Source: JAWLHU01 sp041690255 (GTDB lineage Bacteria; Bacillota; Sulfobacillia; Symbiobacteriales; Symbiobacteriaceae). From it: 64,000 nucleotides of DNA. Each line of letters starts with the position of its first letter. Position 1 is the first letter of the stretch. This document shows, piece by piece, positions 49,812 through 58,250 of this stretch. Both the position numbers and the translations under genes were made by a program. The notes beneath the pieces are model-generated. The model was not told the DNA's origin, did not search any database, and worked only from the letters and a program-made list of their open reading frames with translations. Location: assembly GCA_041690255.1 (NCBI GenBank), contig JAWLHU010000003.1:124001-188000 (forward strand). Direction: 5' to 3'.

Positions 49812-50606
49812 TCATGCGGGCTGCCGGCCCGGGTCATCGCTATCCGTCGCTGGCTCTTCCTTGGCTTGCTCCCTCTTGGCTTCTTCCGCCTTGGCTTGCT
49901 CCCTCTTGGCTTCTTCCGCCTTGGCCTGCTCCCTCTTGGCTTCTTCCGCCTTGGCTCGCTCGGCCTTGGCTAGCTTCGCCTTCTCCTGCTCTTCCTTGGT
50001 TTGCTTCTTGGTGATGCTCTTCGTATCCAGAGGCGCATCCAGGTCGATGATCATCGCCGGATGGATCGGATCGGCAGGGGTAGAAGGGATCAGGCGGAAC
50101 CGAGACCGGGTGTTGATCGCCAGCGCATATCCCCAGTCAATGAAGTCATCACTGAAGTTAGCGGTCACCCGACGGTCGGCCCGATTCACCTCAACGGCGT
50201 CCGGATCCTTATCATCGGTAGCAAAGAGGAAGACCCGCCGCTTCCCCTTTACCCGAGCAGCCCGGAGGTAGTCGACCTGGGAGATCGGCGGCCCACCCCG
50301 AATCCCCAGCCCGGCGATTGCCCGCTCCCCCCACTTCAGGAGTTGAAAGTTGCCCGGGGAGAAGATCCAGATGCTCGCTTCCCTCTGACTCCGCTTGCGG
50401 GCCTTCTTCCCGGCCACGTTGAACTCAATTTCGTCGGGCTTCTGTACCGCCCCATAGTTGATCGGCCAACCCTCTGGCACCCCGCGGTTGCCCGGCCTGT
50501 TCTGTGCGGCCTCACCTTTGCCCTGCGCCTGCTCTTCCGCCTCGCCGTTGCCCCGCGTCTGCTTTTCCGCCTCGTCACCGTTCCCAGGCACCTTCTTCTC
50601 AGCCAC
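49812..50606 (-). CDS. Hypothetical charged protein with repeated C-terminus
   Basis: A 264-residue protein with two low-complexity ends. The N-terminus is Glu/Gly/Gln-rich and the C-terminus contains three to four copies of the decapeptide AKAEEAKREQ, likely a coiled coil or extended helix. The middle (about 55-190, NYGAVQKPDEIEFNVAG, RRVTANFSDDFIDWGYALAI) looks folded but is not recognised. The start is GTG 50606, behind ggagagg at about 9 bases. A promoter with repeat boxes lies just upstream. Confidence 0.7.
   Translation of the reverse strand: MAEKKVPGNGDEAEKQTRGNGEAEEQAQGKGEAAQNRPGNRGVPEGWPINYGAVQKPDEIEFNVAGKKARKRSQREASIWIFSPGNFQLLKWGERAIAGLGIRGGPPISQVDYLRAARVKGKRRVFLFATDDKDPDAVEVNRADRRVTANFSDDFIDWGYALAINTRSRFRLIPSTPADPIHPAMIIDLDAPLDTKSITKKQTKEEQEKAKLAKAERAKAEEAKREQAKAEEAKREQAKAEEAKREQAKEEPATDSDDPGRQPA
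49861..49980. repeat. 30-bp direct repeats inside the charged-protein gene
   Basis: Blocks starting ttggcttgctccctcttggc recur at 49861 and 49891, at 49921 with one mismatch, and degenerate at 49951. They encode the decapeptide repeat of the C-terminus. Such identical units probably change copy number by slippage. Confidence 0.9.
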
Positions 50607-50653
50607 CCTCGCCACCCCTCTCCTTCGACTTCGACAACGCTCCTGCTAGATCC

Positions 50654-50682
50654 AGCTTAGCATAAATGTTATCACAAGACAA
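50654..50682 (-). promoter_or_regulatory. Probable promoter of the charged-protein gene
   Basis: On the minus strand TTGTCT and TAAGCT are 17 bases apart with a TGC just before the -10 (extended -10). Matches to consensus are moderate. The -35 lies between two direct repeats. Confidence 0.45.
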
Positions 50683-50692
50683 TATGTTATCA
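50666..50692 (-). repeat. Pair of 9-bp direct repeats flanking the -35 box
   Basis: The plus-strand word ATGTTATCA occurs at 50666-50674 and again at 50684-50692, period 18 bp. On the minus strand they read TGATAACAT and straddle the -35. A likely regulator binding site. Confidence 0.55.
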
Positions 50693-51364
50693 GTATATTC
50701 CCTCTATTAGTTCGGTACCGTGAATGTTCGGCGTCGGTACCTTCTCAGTATGGTGACGGGCGCGTATCAGGGTGATCGCATCGTGCTCTCACAGAAATCG
50801 CACCGGACGCGCATTGCGGTCGACATCGGTCAACATTTATCTGCATCAGTCCCGCATTCATCGCACTGCGCTCTCAGTGAAGCGGCGGTCTTCTCGCCCT
50901 GTAGGCTTACTCTCATCGCAGTTTGGGCGGAACCTCGTCGCAGTGCTATCGCGCAATAGGCATGCAGAAGTCGCATTCCAGGCGCGCCTTTCCCGCGGCG
51001 ACCTGGCAACTCGATCCACATGCGTCTGCTCAGTCTCAGCAGAGAGGCTTGTGGCAGAAGGGATTCAGACACAGGGCGATCTCATGAATTCCCCACATTT
51101 GCCAACAAGAGTAAACATCGATCAACATTTGTCTACATCGGCGTCACCGGGATCGCGAGGAAGGAGCAGTCTCATCGCAGTACCCGCGCGACAGGGCGTC
51201 AGCAGGGGCGCAAGATCACCGCAGGACCGGCGCTGCACTGCCCCACATCGTTCGCAGGGAAGGCTGCAGCGGCCAAGTCATCATCAACCAGTTGTGTATT
51301 GGGCCGACTTCCGTTACCATAGGGCAGTATGCATTATTGTAGCCCTATAGGAGGAGCGCGCGGC
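50693..51364. other. Long region without a gene, upstream of the ABC-F gene
   Basis: About 670 bp with no frame that looks coding (codon use is unlike neighbours, no starts with ribosome binding sites). It contains a 26-base repeat in two copies (50822-50847 and 51114-51139, 22 of 26 identical), many scattered TCGCA words, a possible promoter (TTGTGT 51292-51297, 17 bp, TACCAT 51315-51320) and a 7-bp inverted repeat ATAGGGC/GCCCTAT (51319-51348) next to the ABC-F ribosome binding site. Confidence 0.55.
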
Positions 51365-52921
51365 GTGAGCATCTTGGAGGTCTCCCGACTCGGACATGGC
51401 TTCGGCGCCAGAACCCTGTTCCACGACGTCTCATTCCGGCTGCTCCGCGGCGAGCATGTCGGCCTGGTTGGCTCCAACGGCACCGGCAAGTCTACCTTCA
51501 TTGAGATCATTACCGGGCAGACCCAGCCCGATGAGGGCTCGATCGAATGGGCGAAGCGGGCCACGGTCGGCTACCTGGACCAGTACACCCGCCTCACCCC
51601 GGGCATGACCATGCGCGACGTGCTGCGCAGCGCCTTCCAGCACCTCTACGCCATGGAGGAAGAGATCACGAAGATCGGTGAGGCCATGGCCGAGGCCGAT
51701 CCCGACGAGATGGAGCGGCTCCTGGAGGATATGGGCGATATCCAGGACCGCCTGGAGACCAGCGGCTTTTACACCATCGATGCGAAGGTCGAGAAGACCG
51801 CCCGCGGCCTGGGCCTGCATGCGATCGGCCTGGACAAGGACGTCTCCGAGCTCTCCGGCGGTCAGCGGACCAAGGTCCTCCTGGCGAAGCTGCTCCTGCA
51901 GCAGCCGAACGTCCTGATCCTGGACGAGCCGACCAATTATCTGGATGAGGTCCACATTGACTGGTTGACCCAGTACCTCCAGTCCTACCCCTACGCCTTC
52001 ATCCTCGTCAGCCACGATACGTTCTTCATGAACGATGTGGTCAACGTAATCTACCACCTGGAGGGCGGCCAGCTCTCCCGTTACAGCGGCAACTACGAGT
52101 TCTTCCTGCGCACCTACGAGCAGAAGCGGATGCAGCAGGAGGCCGCCTTCGAGCGGCAGCAGGGTGAGATCGCCCGATTGGAGGATTTCATCGCCCGGAA
52201 CAAGGCCCGAGTCGCCACCCGCGGCATGGCCGCCTCCCGGCAGAAGATGCTGGACAAGATGGACCGGATCGAGAAGCCGGTGGTCTATCCGCGGCCGACC
52301 TTCCTCTTCAAGGAGGGACGGAACTCGTCGCGGATCCTCTTCAAGGCTGAGGAGATGCAGATCGGCTACTCCTTCCCGCTGCTGCCACCGATCTCGGTCA
52401 TTCTGGAGCGGGGGCAGAAGGTGGCGATCACCGGCATGAACGGTGTCGGCAAGTCGACGCTGCTGAAGACGATGCTCGGGCTGATCCCTCCGCTTGCGGG
52501 TACCATCGAGCGGGGCGATAATCTCCTGACCGCCTACTACGCCCAGGAAGAGCAGATGGATGATGAGCGGACCCCGCTGGAGGAGGTCTGGGACGCCTTC
52601 CCCTTCCTCGGCAACAACGAGGTCCGGGGCCGGCTCGCCTCGTCGGGCCTGACGGCTGAGCATATCAACAACAAGATCTTCAACCTCTCCGGCGGCGAGC
52701 AGGCCAAGGTCCGGCTCTGCAAGCTGCAGGTGAACGAGTCGAACTGGCTGGTCCTCGACGAGCCGACCAACCACCTGGACGTGGCGGCCAAGGAAGAGCT
52801 GGCGATCGCCCTGAAGAAGTACAAGGGGACGCTGGTCCTGGTCTCCCACGAGCCGGAGTTCTACCAGGACTGGGTGACCGATACCTGGAACGTGGAGCAG
52901 TGGGCGAAGCAGAGCCGGTAG
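51365..52921 (+). CDS. ABC-F family ATPase, ribosome-associated
   Basis: A 518-residue ABC-F protein: two ATPase domains without membrane segments, the kind that acts on ribosomes in translation or antibiotic protection. Walker A motifs are VGSNGTGKST and TGMNGVGKST, signatures LSGGQRTKVLLAKLL and LSGGEQAKVRL, Walker B motifs LILDEPTNYLD and LVLDEPTNHLD. The linker between the domains has the long helices of the P-site tRNA interaction motif (YEQKRMQQEAAFERQQGE). GTG 51365 has aggaggag 8 bases away. The gene stands alone with a long leader, which fits regulation by attenuation. Confidence 0.93.
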   Translation: MSILEVSRLGHGFGARTLFHDVSFRLLRGEHVGLVGSNGTGKSTFIEIITGQTQPDEGSIEWAKRATVGYLDQYTRLTPGMTMRDVLRSAFQHLYAMEEEITKIGEAMAEADPDEMERLLEDMGDIQDRLETSGFYTIDAKVEKTARGLGLHAIGLDKDVSELSGGQRTKVLLAKLLLQQPNVLILDEPTNYLDEVHIDWLTQYLQSYPYAFILVSHDTFFMNDVVNVIYHLEGGQLSRYSGNYEFFLRTYEQKRMQQEAAFERQQGEIARLEDFIARNKARVATRGMAASRQKMLDKMDRIEKPVVYPRPTFLFKEGRNSSRILFKAEEMQIGYSFPLLPPISVILERGQKVAITGMNGVGKSTLLKTMLGLIPPLAGTIERGDNLLTAYYAQEEQMDDERTPLEEVWDAFPFLGNNEVRGRLASSGLTAEHINNKIFNLSGGEQAKVRLCKLQVNESNWLVLDEPTNHLDVAAKEELAIALKKYKGTLVLVSHEPEFYQDWVTDTWNVEQWAKQSR

Positions 52922-52934
52922 GTGAATAGATCAA

Positions 52935-52971
52935 GACCCCGGGTTACCATCGTGAGATGGTGCCCGGGGTC
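52935..52971 (+). terminator. Terminator after the ABC-F gene
   Basis: gaccccggg / cccggggtc with an inner accatc / gatggt extension and a short loop, then gttcg. Confidence 0.75.
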
Positions 52972-53069
52972 GTTCGCGCCATCAGGGGATCTCGATAAGA
53001 AAGCTTTACGAAAGGTTTGCCTGATATGATCAACCTATCATGCCCAGACACTGAGAGGAGCGAACTACC

Positions 53070-53345
53070 TTGGCACAGGAGGGGCGTACAGTCCGGCTGC
53101 GCATTGAGTCGAGCCGCTGCCGTGCGGGCTTGCACACGGCCGGCGAGGAGTACCTGGTCACGGACCGGTGCCCACCGCTCTGCCATGAGTTGTGGCAGGT
53201 GATCTACCCGAGCGTCTATGTGCTCCAGAACGGTGGCGATCTGGACTATGGTGAGACTCGGGCGAAGCGGTTCGCCATTCGCTGCCCCGACCAGCAGCGG
53301 GTGCTGGTCGTGGGCGAGGTCGTGGAGGATCTGGATCGCACGTAA
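53070..53345 (+). CDS. TIGR04076-like small protein
   Basis: A 91-residue protein matching the TIGR04076 type: ESSRCRAGLHTAGEEYLV, PPLCHELWQVIYPSVYVLQN, then RFAIRCPDQQ. The family has conserved Cys residues and no known function. TTG 53070 has gagaggag upstream. The CPBP protease gene follows by 21 bp and is likely cotranscribed. Confidence 0.7.
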   Translation: MAQEGRTVRLRIESSRCRAGLHTAGEEYLVTDRCPPLCHELWQVIYPSVYVLQNGGDLDYGETRAKRFAIRCPDQQRVLVVGEVVEDLDRT

Positions 53346-53366
53346 CGCAGAGGGAGGCTGATCCCC

Positions 53367-54038
53367 ATGATCGCTGCGGAACCAAGCCCAATCGTCTCGC
53401 CAGCCAGGCGGGCGGCGCTGCAGATTACGCTGGTCGCCCTGCCGGTCTCCATGTATGGGCTCTACACCTGGTTGGGGAGCATCATGGAACCGAAGGTCGC
53501 CTATTTCGTCGGCTTCCTCGTCTACTGGATCGGCTGGTGTTTCCTGCTCCCCCTGTGGGTCCTGGGGCGGCAAAGGCTGCTGGCGCTCTTTGAGGCGAGG
53601 CGTCCAAGACTGGGGCGGTTGGGGTGGTCAGGGCTCCTGCTCCTCCTGGCACCGCCGATGGCCGGCTTCGGCACGATCGGACTGAAGGTCTTTCCGTCTG
53701 CTACCCCCCTGCTCCTGATCACCTCTGCACTCATCGCTCTGGTGAATGCGACCGGTGAGGAGTTGCTCTGGCGTGGGGCGTACACAGCGGTCTTCCCGGA
53801 CAGTCTCTGGTTCGGCTACATACTGCCGTCGATCGGCTTTGGGGTCTGGCATCTTGCCCCCCAGGTGATCTTCGCCAACCAGATGCCCGGAGGGGCGCTC
53901 TCCCTGGCGGGGTTTGCGATCGGGCTGGGCCTCATGTGGGGCTGGGTGGCCTGGCGCAGCCGGTCGATCCGGTGGACGACGCTCTCCCACATTCTCATGG
54001 ACTTCTCGGGCCTGGGTGGCCGGATCTACCTCGGCTAG
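53367..54038 (+). CDS. CPBP family intramembrane metalloprotease
   Basis: A 223-residue membrane protein with about seven or eight helices and the CPBP (Abi) signature: EELLWRGAYTAVF (Glu-Glu motif), FGVWHLAPQVIF (His) and SHILMDFSG (second His). These proteases cut peptides in membranes, for example in prenyl-protein or bacteriocin processing; the target is unknown. ATG 53367 has gggagg 9 bases upstream. A terminator follows. Confidence 0.88.
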   Translation: MIAAEPSPIVSPARRAALQITLVALPVSMYGLYTWLGSIMEPKVAYFVGFLVYWIGWCFLLPLWVLGRQRLLALFEARRPRLGRLGWSGLLLLLAPPMAGFGTIGLKVFPSATPLLLITSALIALVNATGEELLWRGAYTAVFPDSLWFGYILPSIGFGVWHLAPQVIFANQMPGGALSLAGFAIGLGLMWGWVAWRSRSIRWTTLSHILMDFSGLGGRIYLG

Positions 54039-54064
54039 TGGATGGAAACCCCATCAGGCAGCAC

Positions 54065-54096
54065 AACCCCCGGGCGCCGCACTGGCCCCGGGGGTT
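54065..54096. terminator. Bidirectional hairpin terminator
   Basis: aacccccggg / cccgggggtt with a 12-base loop between the CPBP gene and the convergent lipoprotein gene. Confidence 0.8.
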
Positions 54097-54115
54097 GTTG
54101 CACATACGATCGGGC

Positions 54116-55147
54116 TCACTGAGGGATGAACTCAACGGTACCCAGTATCTTGTCGCAGAGCGGCTTGAGATGATCCGCCCAATACTCATGCCGGTAGACC
54201 TGCGCCGTCGCACAGACAAGTTCATACTGGTCGCTCTCCGTCTGCACCAGGTAGCGAGCGTAGTACGTGAAGGTACCTTCCACCTCTTCGGGGAACGCCT
54301 CCAACAAGTAGGTCGCCTCCCGCCCGCCCAGGGGCACGGCCCCCTGGTCGATCACCTTCTCCCCTACGGGCTCAAGGATCGGGTTGTCGGTTCGCGGCTG
54401 ACGGTCTACGAGGATCGCCCAGTCCTTCGTCCCGATCACCAGCCGCCCTGCTTCATCGATCTGCGGAGTGCCGGCGGTTTCGGGGTAAGCCAGGCGAATC
54501 CCCATCTGCCCGCTCAGGTACTCCACGAGCGGGGCGCTGAGCGGCGGGATGTCACGAGGCGGGTTCGAGTGCACGGCAGCGAGGAAGCGCAGGCCGTCAG
54601 GGTTGCCGGCCCGCACCGTAAACCCGGTGGTATCCTTCTCCGGCGGGACCTGCACGACCCAGAGACCATCGCGCACCGTAGCCCGGACCGGCACGGCCCC
54701 CTCCTCGTGCAGGGCCAGCTCAACCCAGGTGATCGAGGGGTCCAGGATCTCCCCGAAGATCGCCACGGCCTCGATGCCAACGCTCCCCTGCTCCTCCACA
54801 TAGCCCAGCGTTCCCCGCCCGTAGGTGAGGGCGCCCATGTTGGGCAGCTGCTTGTTCTGCAGCATCGCACCGGTACGGCTCCACCGCCCAAAGGTGTTCC
54901 GCTCCAGCAGGGCTGCCGTGAGGCCGTCGTGGGTCATCGTGCGGAAGAGGACCATCACCCTGGACTCGTCAAACGGCTCCTGATACACGACCGTGACCCG
55001 CTGGCCGTTGCCGTCGCCCAGTGCCTGTTGCATGGTCGCATGGCCTGGCAGCAGGCCGCCTGCGGAACAGCCCGCCAGCACGGCGATCAGGACCAGAACC
55101 CCCATCATCCGGATCGCCCCCCACCAGGGCAGGCTCCCACGTCTCAT
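54116..55147 (-). CDS. Lipoprotein, unknown function
   Basis: A 343-residue lipoprotein with a signal helix (GVLVLIAVLAGC, lipobox Cys 27) and no recognised domain. Gly- and Val-rich beta-type stretches dominate (RVTVVYQEPFDESRVMVLF, GLWVVQVPPEKDTTGFTV). ATG 55147 has aggaggt 12 bases upstream, a little far. The upstream 600 bp is non-coding. Confidence 0.75.
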   Translation of the reverse strand: MRRGSLPWWGAIRMMGVLVLIAVLAGCSAGGLLPGHATMQQALGDGNGQRVTVVYQEPFDESRVMVLFRTMTHDGLTAALLERNTFGRWSRTGAMLQNKQLPNMGALTYGRGTLGYVEEQGSVGIEAVAIFGEILDPSITWVELALHEEGAVPVRATVRDGLWVVQVPPEKDTTGFTVRAGNPDGLRFLAAVHSNPPRDIPPLSAPLVEYLSGQMGIRLAYPETAGTPQIDEAGRLVIGTKDWAILVDRQPRTDNPILEPVGEKVIDQGAVPLGGREATYLLEAFPEEVEGTFTYYARYLVQTESDQYELVCATAQVYRHEYWADHLKPLCDKILGTVEFIPQ

Positions 55148-55751
55148 CTGCCGCCCGTACCTCCTTCACTGATCGACGACGCTGATGCTCCATGAGGTAC
55201 ACGGTTGTGCGCATGAGCATGTCCCCACAAAGGGCCACTGCCTGGTTTGGCCGTCTCGGCTCGTTTTTGCACAGTTCCTAGGGGCGCATCGGCACAGGCG
55301 GTTTGATTCCTAAACTCCGTCAAGACCGGATTCTTGCATGGCTGGTGGCCAGGGCGGCTCTGCCAGCCGGTTCCGCAAGAAATTCCCGGCGAGTCTCTCG
55401 CCCATGTGGGAAAATGTAGCGGAATCTGCAAAAAAAGGGGCCTGGAGGTGAGGGAACCACCCTTTTTCGACCCGATCCGGGCCAATATGTGCCCTCTGAG
55501 GCCCCACAAGAGCGATTTACGGGGTGAACAGGCCCTTCAAATGCACCGTTCCGCTACAATTTCCCAATTACCCTACGCTCGCCATGGGAAAAAGTGACGG
55601 AATCCTGCTTCCCTTACGAAGGACGCACCAGCCTGGTCCTGCAAATCAACGCGGCCTGATTCACGCTCGAACTGGGAGGCCCTTCCTCGCTTGAGCAGCG
55701 CTAGCTGGGTCTTATCCTACGAGGTAGGTGCTTCCCTCTGCGCAGCCCCAT
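55148..55751. other. Non-coding region with dispersed repeats
   Basis: Around 600 bp without a believable gene. It carries three copies of a 17-23 base word: GGGAAAATGTAGCGGAATC (55408-55429), its inverted form TTCCGCTACAATTTCCC (55549-55565), and GGGAAAAAGTGACGGAATCC (55586-55608). An A-run and a T-run with ccc/ggg arms lie at about 55430-55468. Confidence 0.55.
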
Positions 55752-56108
55752 TTAGCCCTCCCCCAGTGTCAGCCGCATGGGCAGGCCGAGGTACCGATAG
55801 GTGATCTGGATCGTGGCCGGCGGGGTGGAAGGCTTGAGCAGAACCCGGATGGCGTAGGGACCATATCCGACCTGGCGGTCGGGGAGCATCTGCCAGCCGG
55901 GGACTGGCCCGGTCTCGAAGACAGCGCCCGGCCCCTCCGGTCGCCTCACGATGCTGCTGGCGATCTCGCTGCGCAGGAAACTGCCCACCGCAACGGCGTG
56001 CGGCGGCTTCGCGGGCTCCCCATTCACCTCAATGCCGGTCAGCCGGAGCGGCCACAGCCCCTCGTTAGACAAGTCGATCGCATAGGTGCGCCAGTACTCA
56101 TCCTTCAT
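55752..56108 (-). CDS. Hypothetical protein, start uncertain
   Basis: About 118 residues with beta-rich look (AIRVLLKPSTPPATIQITY). The ATG 56108 has no ribosome binding site. In the same frame the sequence continues upstream as ISWIYTHPPLQSRGNAT before a stop, which reads like protein, but lacks ATG, GTG or TTG. Another frame begins with ATG right after the preceding stop (cgcatatagatgagg) and stops after 23 codons. Either an unusual start or a frameshift is present. The gene is downstream of two membrane-protein genes on the same strand. Confidence 0.55.
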   Translation of the reverse strand: MKDEYWRTYAIDLSNEGLWPLRLTGIEVNGEPAKPPHAVAVGSFLRSEIASSIVRRPEGPGAVFETGPVPGWQMLPDRQVGYGPYAIRVLLKPSTPPATIQITYRYLGLPMRLTLGEG

Positions 56109-56169
56109 GGTCGCGTTGCCCCGCGACTGCAGTGGTGGATGGGTGTAGATCCAACTGATCCCCCCTCAT

Positions 56170-56364
56170 CTATATGCGGGGCATGCGGTCGCCCAGGGTC
56201 CGGCGCAGGAGCGCATAGACGGCCAGGGTCGCAAGGATCGCCACCCCGCTGGTCAGCCGATCCGGCTGCTCCACCGGCAGCAGGGCCAGCAGCCACTCGA
56301 CCAGGCAGGGGGTCACGAAGTAGACGAGCAGAAAGGTCCCAATCAGAATCCCTGCCGATCGCAT
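56170..56364 (-). CDS. Small two-helix membrane protein, unknown
   Basis: A 64-residue protein with two hydrophobic segments (ILIGTFLLVYFVTPCLVEW and TSGVAILATLAVYALL). The ATG overlaps the stop of the upstream gene by one base (TAATG), which fixes the start and suggests coupled translation; ggggg lies 9 bases upstream. No family recognised. Confidence 0.7.
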   Translation of the reverse strand: MRSAGILIGTFLLVYFVTPCLVEWLLALLPVEQPDRLTSGVAILATLAVYALLRRTLGDRMPRI

Positions 56365-56912
56365 TAGAGCCATCCCCCGTTCTCTTGCACGCTCTCCATC
56401 AACCGGTCGTAGACCCGGAGCAGTTTCGGCCAGCCCTGCTCAACGCTCCAGCCAGCCGGGCTCTCAGGGCTCTCCTCAAAGACGAAGCCTGCGTCCCGGA
56501 GGCGCTGCGCGATTGCGATCACCCGCGCCTTCGCCTCCTTCGGGACCGGACCCGTCGTGAAGGCGATCTCAGCCGGTGCTCCCTCGGTCCAGAACCAGTC
56601 CATGATCGTATGTAGATGCTGCCGTACTCGGGCCGCATCCCCCTCCACCGGGATTCCGCCGGCCCCTGCGGCGTTCTGTACGATCCGCTCCCACGCCTGG
56701 TAGAGCCGCCGGCGGCGCTCGGGCTTCTCCCACTCGGCATCGGGCAGGTCTGCGAACTCGGCAAAGCTCGACAGCCAGTAAGTCACCAATCCCGCCTGGC
56801 GGGCAAGCGCCGCCTGGTCGCGCCGCTCATCCACCCGGCCCTGATAGAGAAGCCAGCCGTTCATCACCACCGATACAGCCAGCGCCAACGACAGCCAGCG
56901 AGCCGGACTCAT
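56364..56912 (-). CDS. Membrane-anchored protein, unknown
   Basis: A 182-residue protein with one N-terminal membrane helix (WLSLALAVSVVMNGWLLYQG) and a helical, charged outer part (WEKPERRRRLYQAWERIV, AAEIAF-like segments). ATG 56912 has gggggtg 6 bases upstream. It forms a short operon with the 64-residue membrane protein and the gene after it. Confidence 0.65.
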   Translation of the reverse strand: MSPARWLSLALAVSVVMNGWLLYQGRVDERRDQAALARQAGLVTYWLSSFAEFADLPDAEWEKPERRRRLYQAWERIVQNAAGAGGIPVEGDAARVRQHLHTIMDWFWTEGAPAEIAFTTGPVPKEAKARVIAIAQRLRDAGFVFEESPESPAGWSVEQGWPKLLRVYDRLMESVQENGGWL

Positions 56913-56974
56913 GCCAGTCACCCCCATCCTTAGACGCATCATTCGGTCAGATTGGTTGCGGGATAGTTGAAACT

Positions 56975-56993
56975 TGTGGATAGTACATCCACA
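56975..56993. promoter_or_regulatory. 7-bp inverted repeat upstream of the ABC-LytTR gene
   Basis: TGTGGAT and ATCCACA pair perfectly around a 5-base spacer in the divergent region before the gene at 57066. Possible operator. Confidence 0.4.
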
Positions 56994-57065
56994 GGGTACG
57001 ATGAACCTGGAGCATGAACCGGAGGGACCGATCGCGATCGCGACCGACTAAGTGAGGTGTAGCCC

Positions 57066-58064
57066 TTGATCCGGGTAGAGAACCTCTCCGACAACGTACG
57101 CCTGAAGAACCTCTCCCTCACCGTTTCACCCGGGCAGGTCCTCGGCCTGGTCGGCAGCGCCGGCAGCGGCAAGACCAGCCTGATCCGCATCCTGGCCGGG
57201 CAAGCGCATGCGACGGCGGGGAGCGCCAGCGTGGGCGGCGTGGACTGTCGCTCGCCCCAGGTCCGCCGCCTGATCGGGGTGGCCGGTGCCTCCTGGGGCT
57301 TCCTCCCCCGCCACACGGTCTGGGAGAACCTGCTGCACTTCGCCGCGCTCTGGGGCCTGCCGAAGAACCGGGCCACCGATCTGCTCAAGATACTGGATCT
57401 GGTCGGCATTGCGGATACGCGGGCCGAGCAGTTGAAGGCCGGGGAGGAGGCCCGCCTCCGCCTGGCCCGGGCCCTGTTGCACGATCCCCCCGCCCTCCTC
57501 TTGGACGAGCCGCTGGGCGATATCGACCGGGAGAGCACCAGCCTGATCTCCTTTGCGATCAGTGAGCAGGCGGAGCGGGGCAAGGCGATCCTCCTGGCGA
57601 CCTACGGCCATCCGAAGACGCTGGAACTCTGCACCCACCTGGTCTACCTGGAGGATGGGCGCCTGTTCGAACCGGAGGCGCCCGGCACCAGCGCGGCCGC
57701 TGCGGTACAGGCGACCACCGCCCGCGACGATGCCCCCATCCGCCATATTGCTGCCAGGCGCGGCGAGCGGATCTTCCTCTTCGCCCCCGAGGAGATCCAG
57801 TACGCTTTCGCCCAGGAGAAGTCGGTCTACATTCAGACCGCCGATGGCCCCAGCCAGGTCACCTTCACCCTGACCGAGCTGGAGGAGCGGCTGGAGGATG
57901 AGGGCTTCTTCCGCTGTCACCGGGGCTTCCTGGTCAACGTGAAGTACGTGAAGGAGATCGTCTCCTACACCCGTGATTCCCTCTTCCTCCTGCTGAAGGA
58001 TGGCAAGGAGGTCCCGCTCAGCAAGCACCGGGCGGTGGAGTTGAAGAAGCGGCTGGGCTGGTAG
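57066..58064 (+). CDS. ABC ATPase fused to a LytTR DNA-binding domain
   Basis: A 332-residue fusion. Residues 1-210 form an ABC ATPase: Walker A GLVGSAGSGKTSLIR, Walker B ALLLDEPLGDID. The signature is degenerate (LKAGEEARLRLARAL instead of LSGGQ). Residues 235-332 are a LytTR domain: KSVYIQTADG, FFRCHRGFLVNVKYVKEIV, then VPLSKHRAVELKKRLGW, which binds DNA direct repeats. TTG 57066 has gaggtg 6 bases upstream. It probably senses transport state and regulates the ABC exporter genes that follow, whose promoter region carries repeated boxes. Confidence 0.88.
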   Translation: MIRVENLSDNVRLKNLSLTVSPGQVLGLVGSAGSGKTSLIRILAGQAHATAGSASVGGVDCRSPQVRRLIGVAGASWGFLPRHTVWENLLHFAALWGLPKNRATDLLKILDLVGIADTRAEQLKAGEEARLRLARALLHDPPALLLDEPLGDIDRESTSLISFAISEQAERGKAILLATYGHPKTLELCTHLVYLEDGRLFEPEAPGTSAAAAVQATTARDDAPIRHIAARRGERIFLFAPEEIQYAFAQEKSVYIQTADGPSQVTFTLTELEERLEDEGFFRCHRGFLVNVKYVKEIVSYTRDSLFLLLKDGKEVPLSKHRAVELKKRLGW

Positions 58065-58073
58065 CGGGCCAAC

Positions 58074-58177
58074 CGTCCGCCAGTCATCCGCCAGGGGCCC
58101 GGCCACTGATCCGCCAGGCGGGGCCAGCCGTCTGCCCGAGCCAATCATCCACCCGTGGGCAGGATTCATCCGCTCTT
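58074..58177 (+). repeat. Six direct repeats of a CATCCGCCAG-like box, possible LytTR operators
   Basis: Boxes start at 58074 (CGTCCGCCAG), 58085 (CATCCGCCAG), 58108 (GATCCGCCAG), 58129 (CGTCTGCCCG), 58146 (CATCCACCCG) and 58168 (CATCCGCTCT). Steps of 21-23 bp fit two helical turns, the usual spacing for LytTR sites. They lie directly before the ABC exporter gene at 58251. Confidence 0.55.
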
Positions 58178-58250
58178 TCGGCGCCATGTCGCCAGAATGC
58201 GGCGCCCTCGGCTCGTTTGCGAGAGAATGAGGCCGAGGTGATGACGAGCC

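Noticed and set aside
58074..58177. CRISPR or iteron array
   Set aside because: Boxes are short and unevenly spaced; the LytTR context explains them better.
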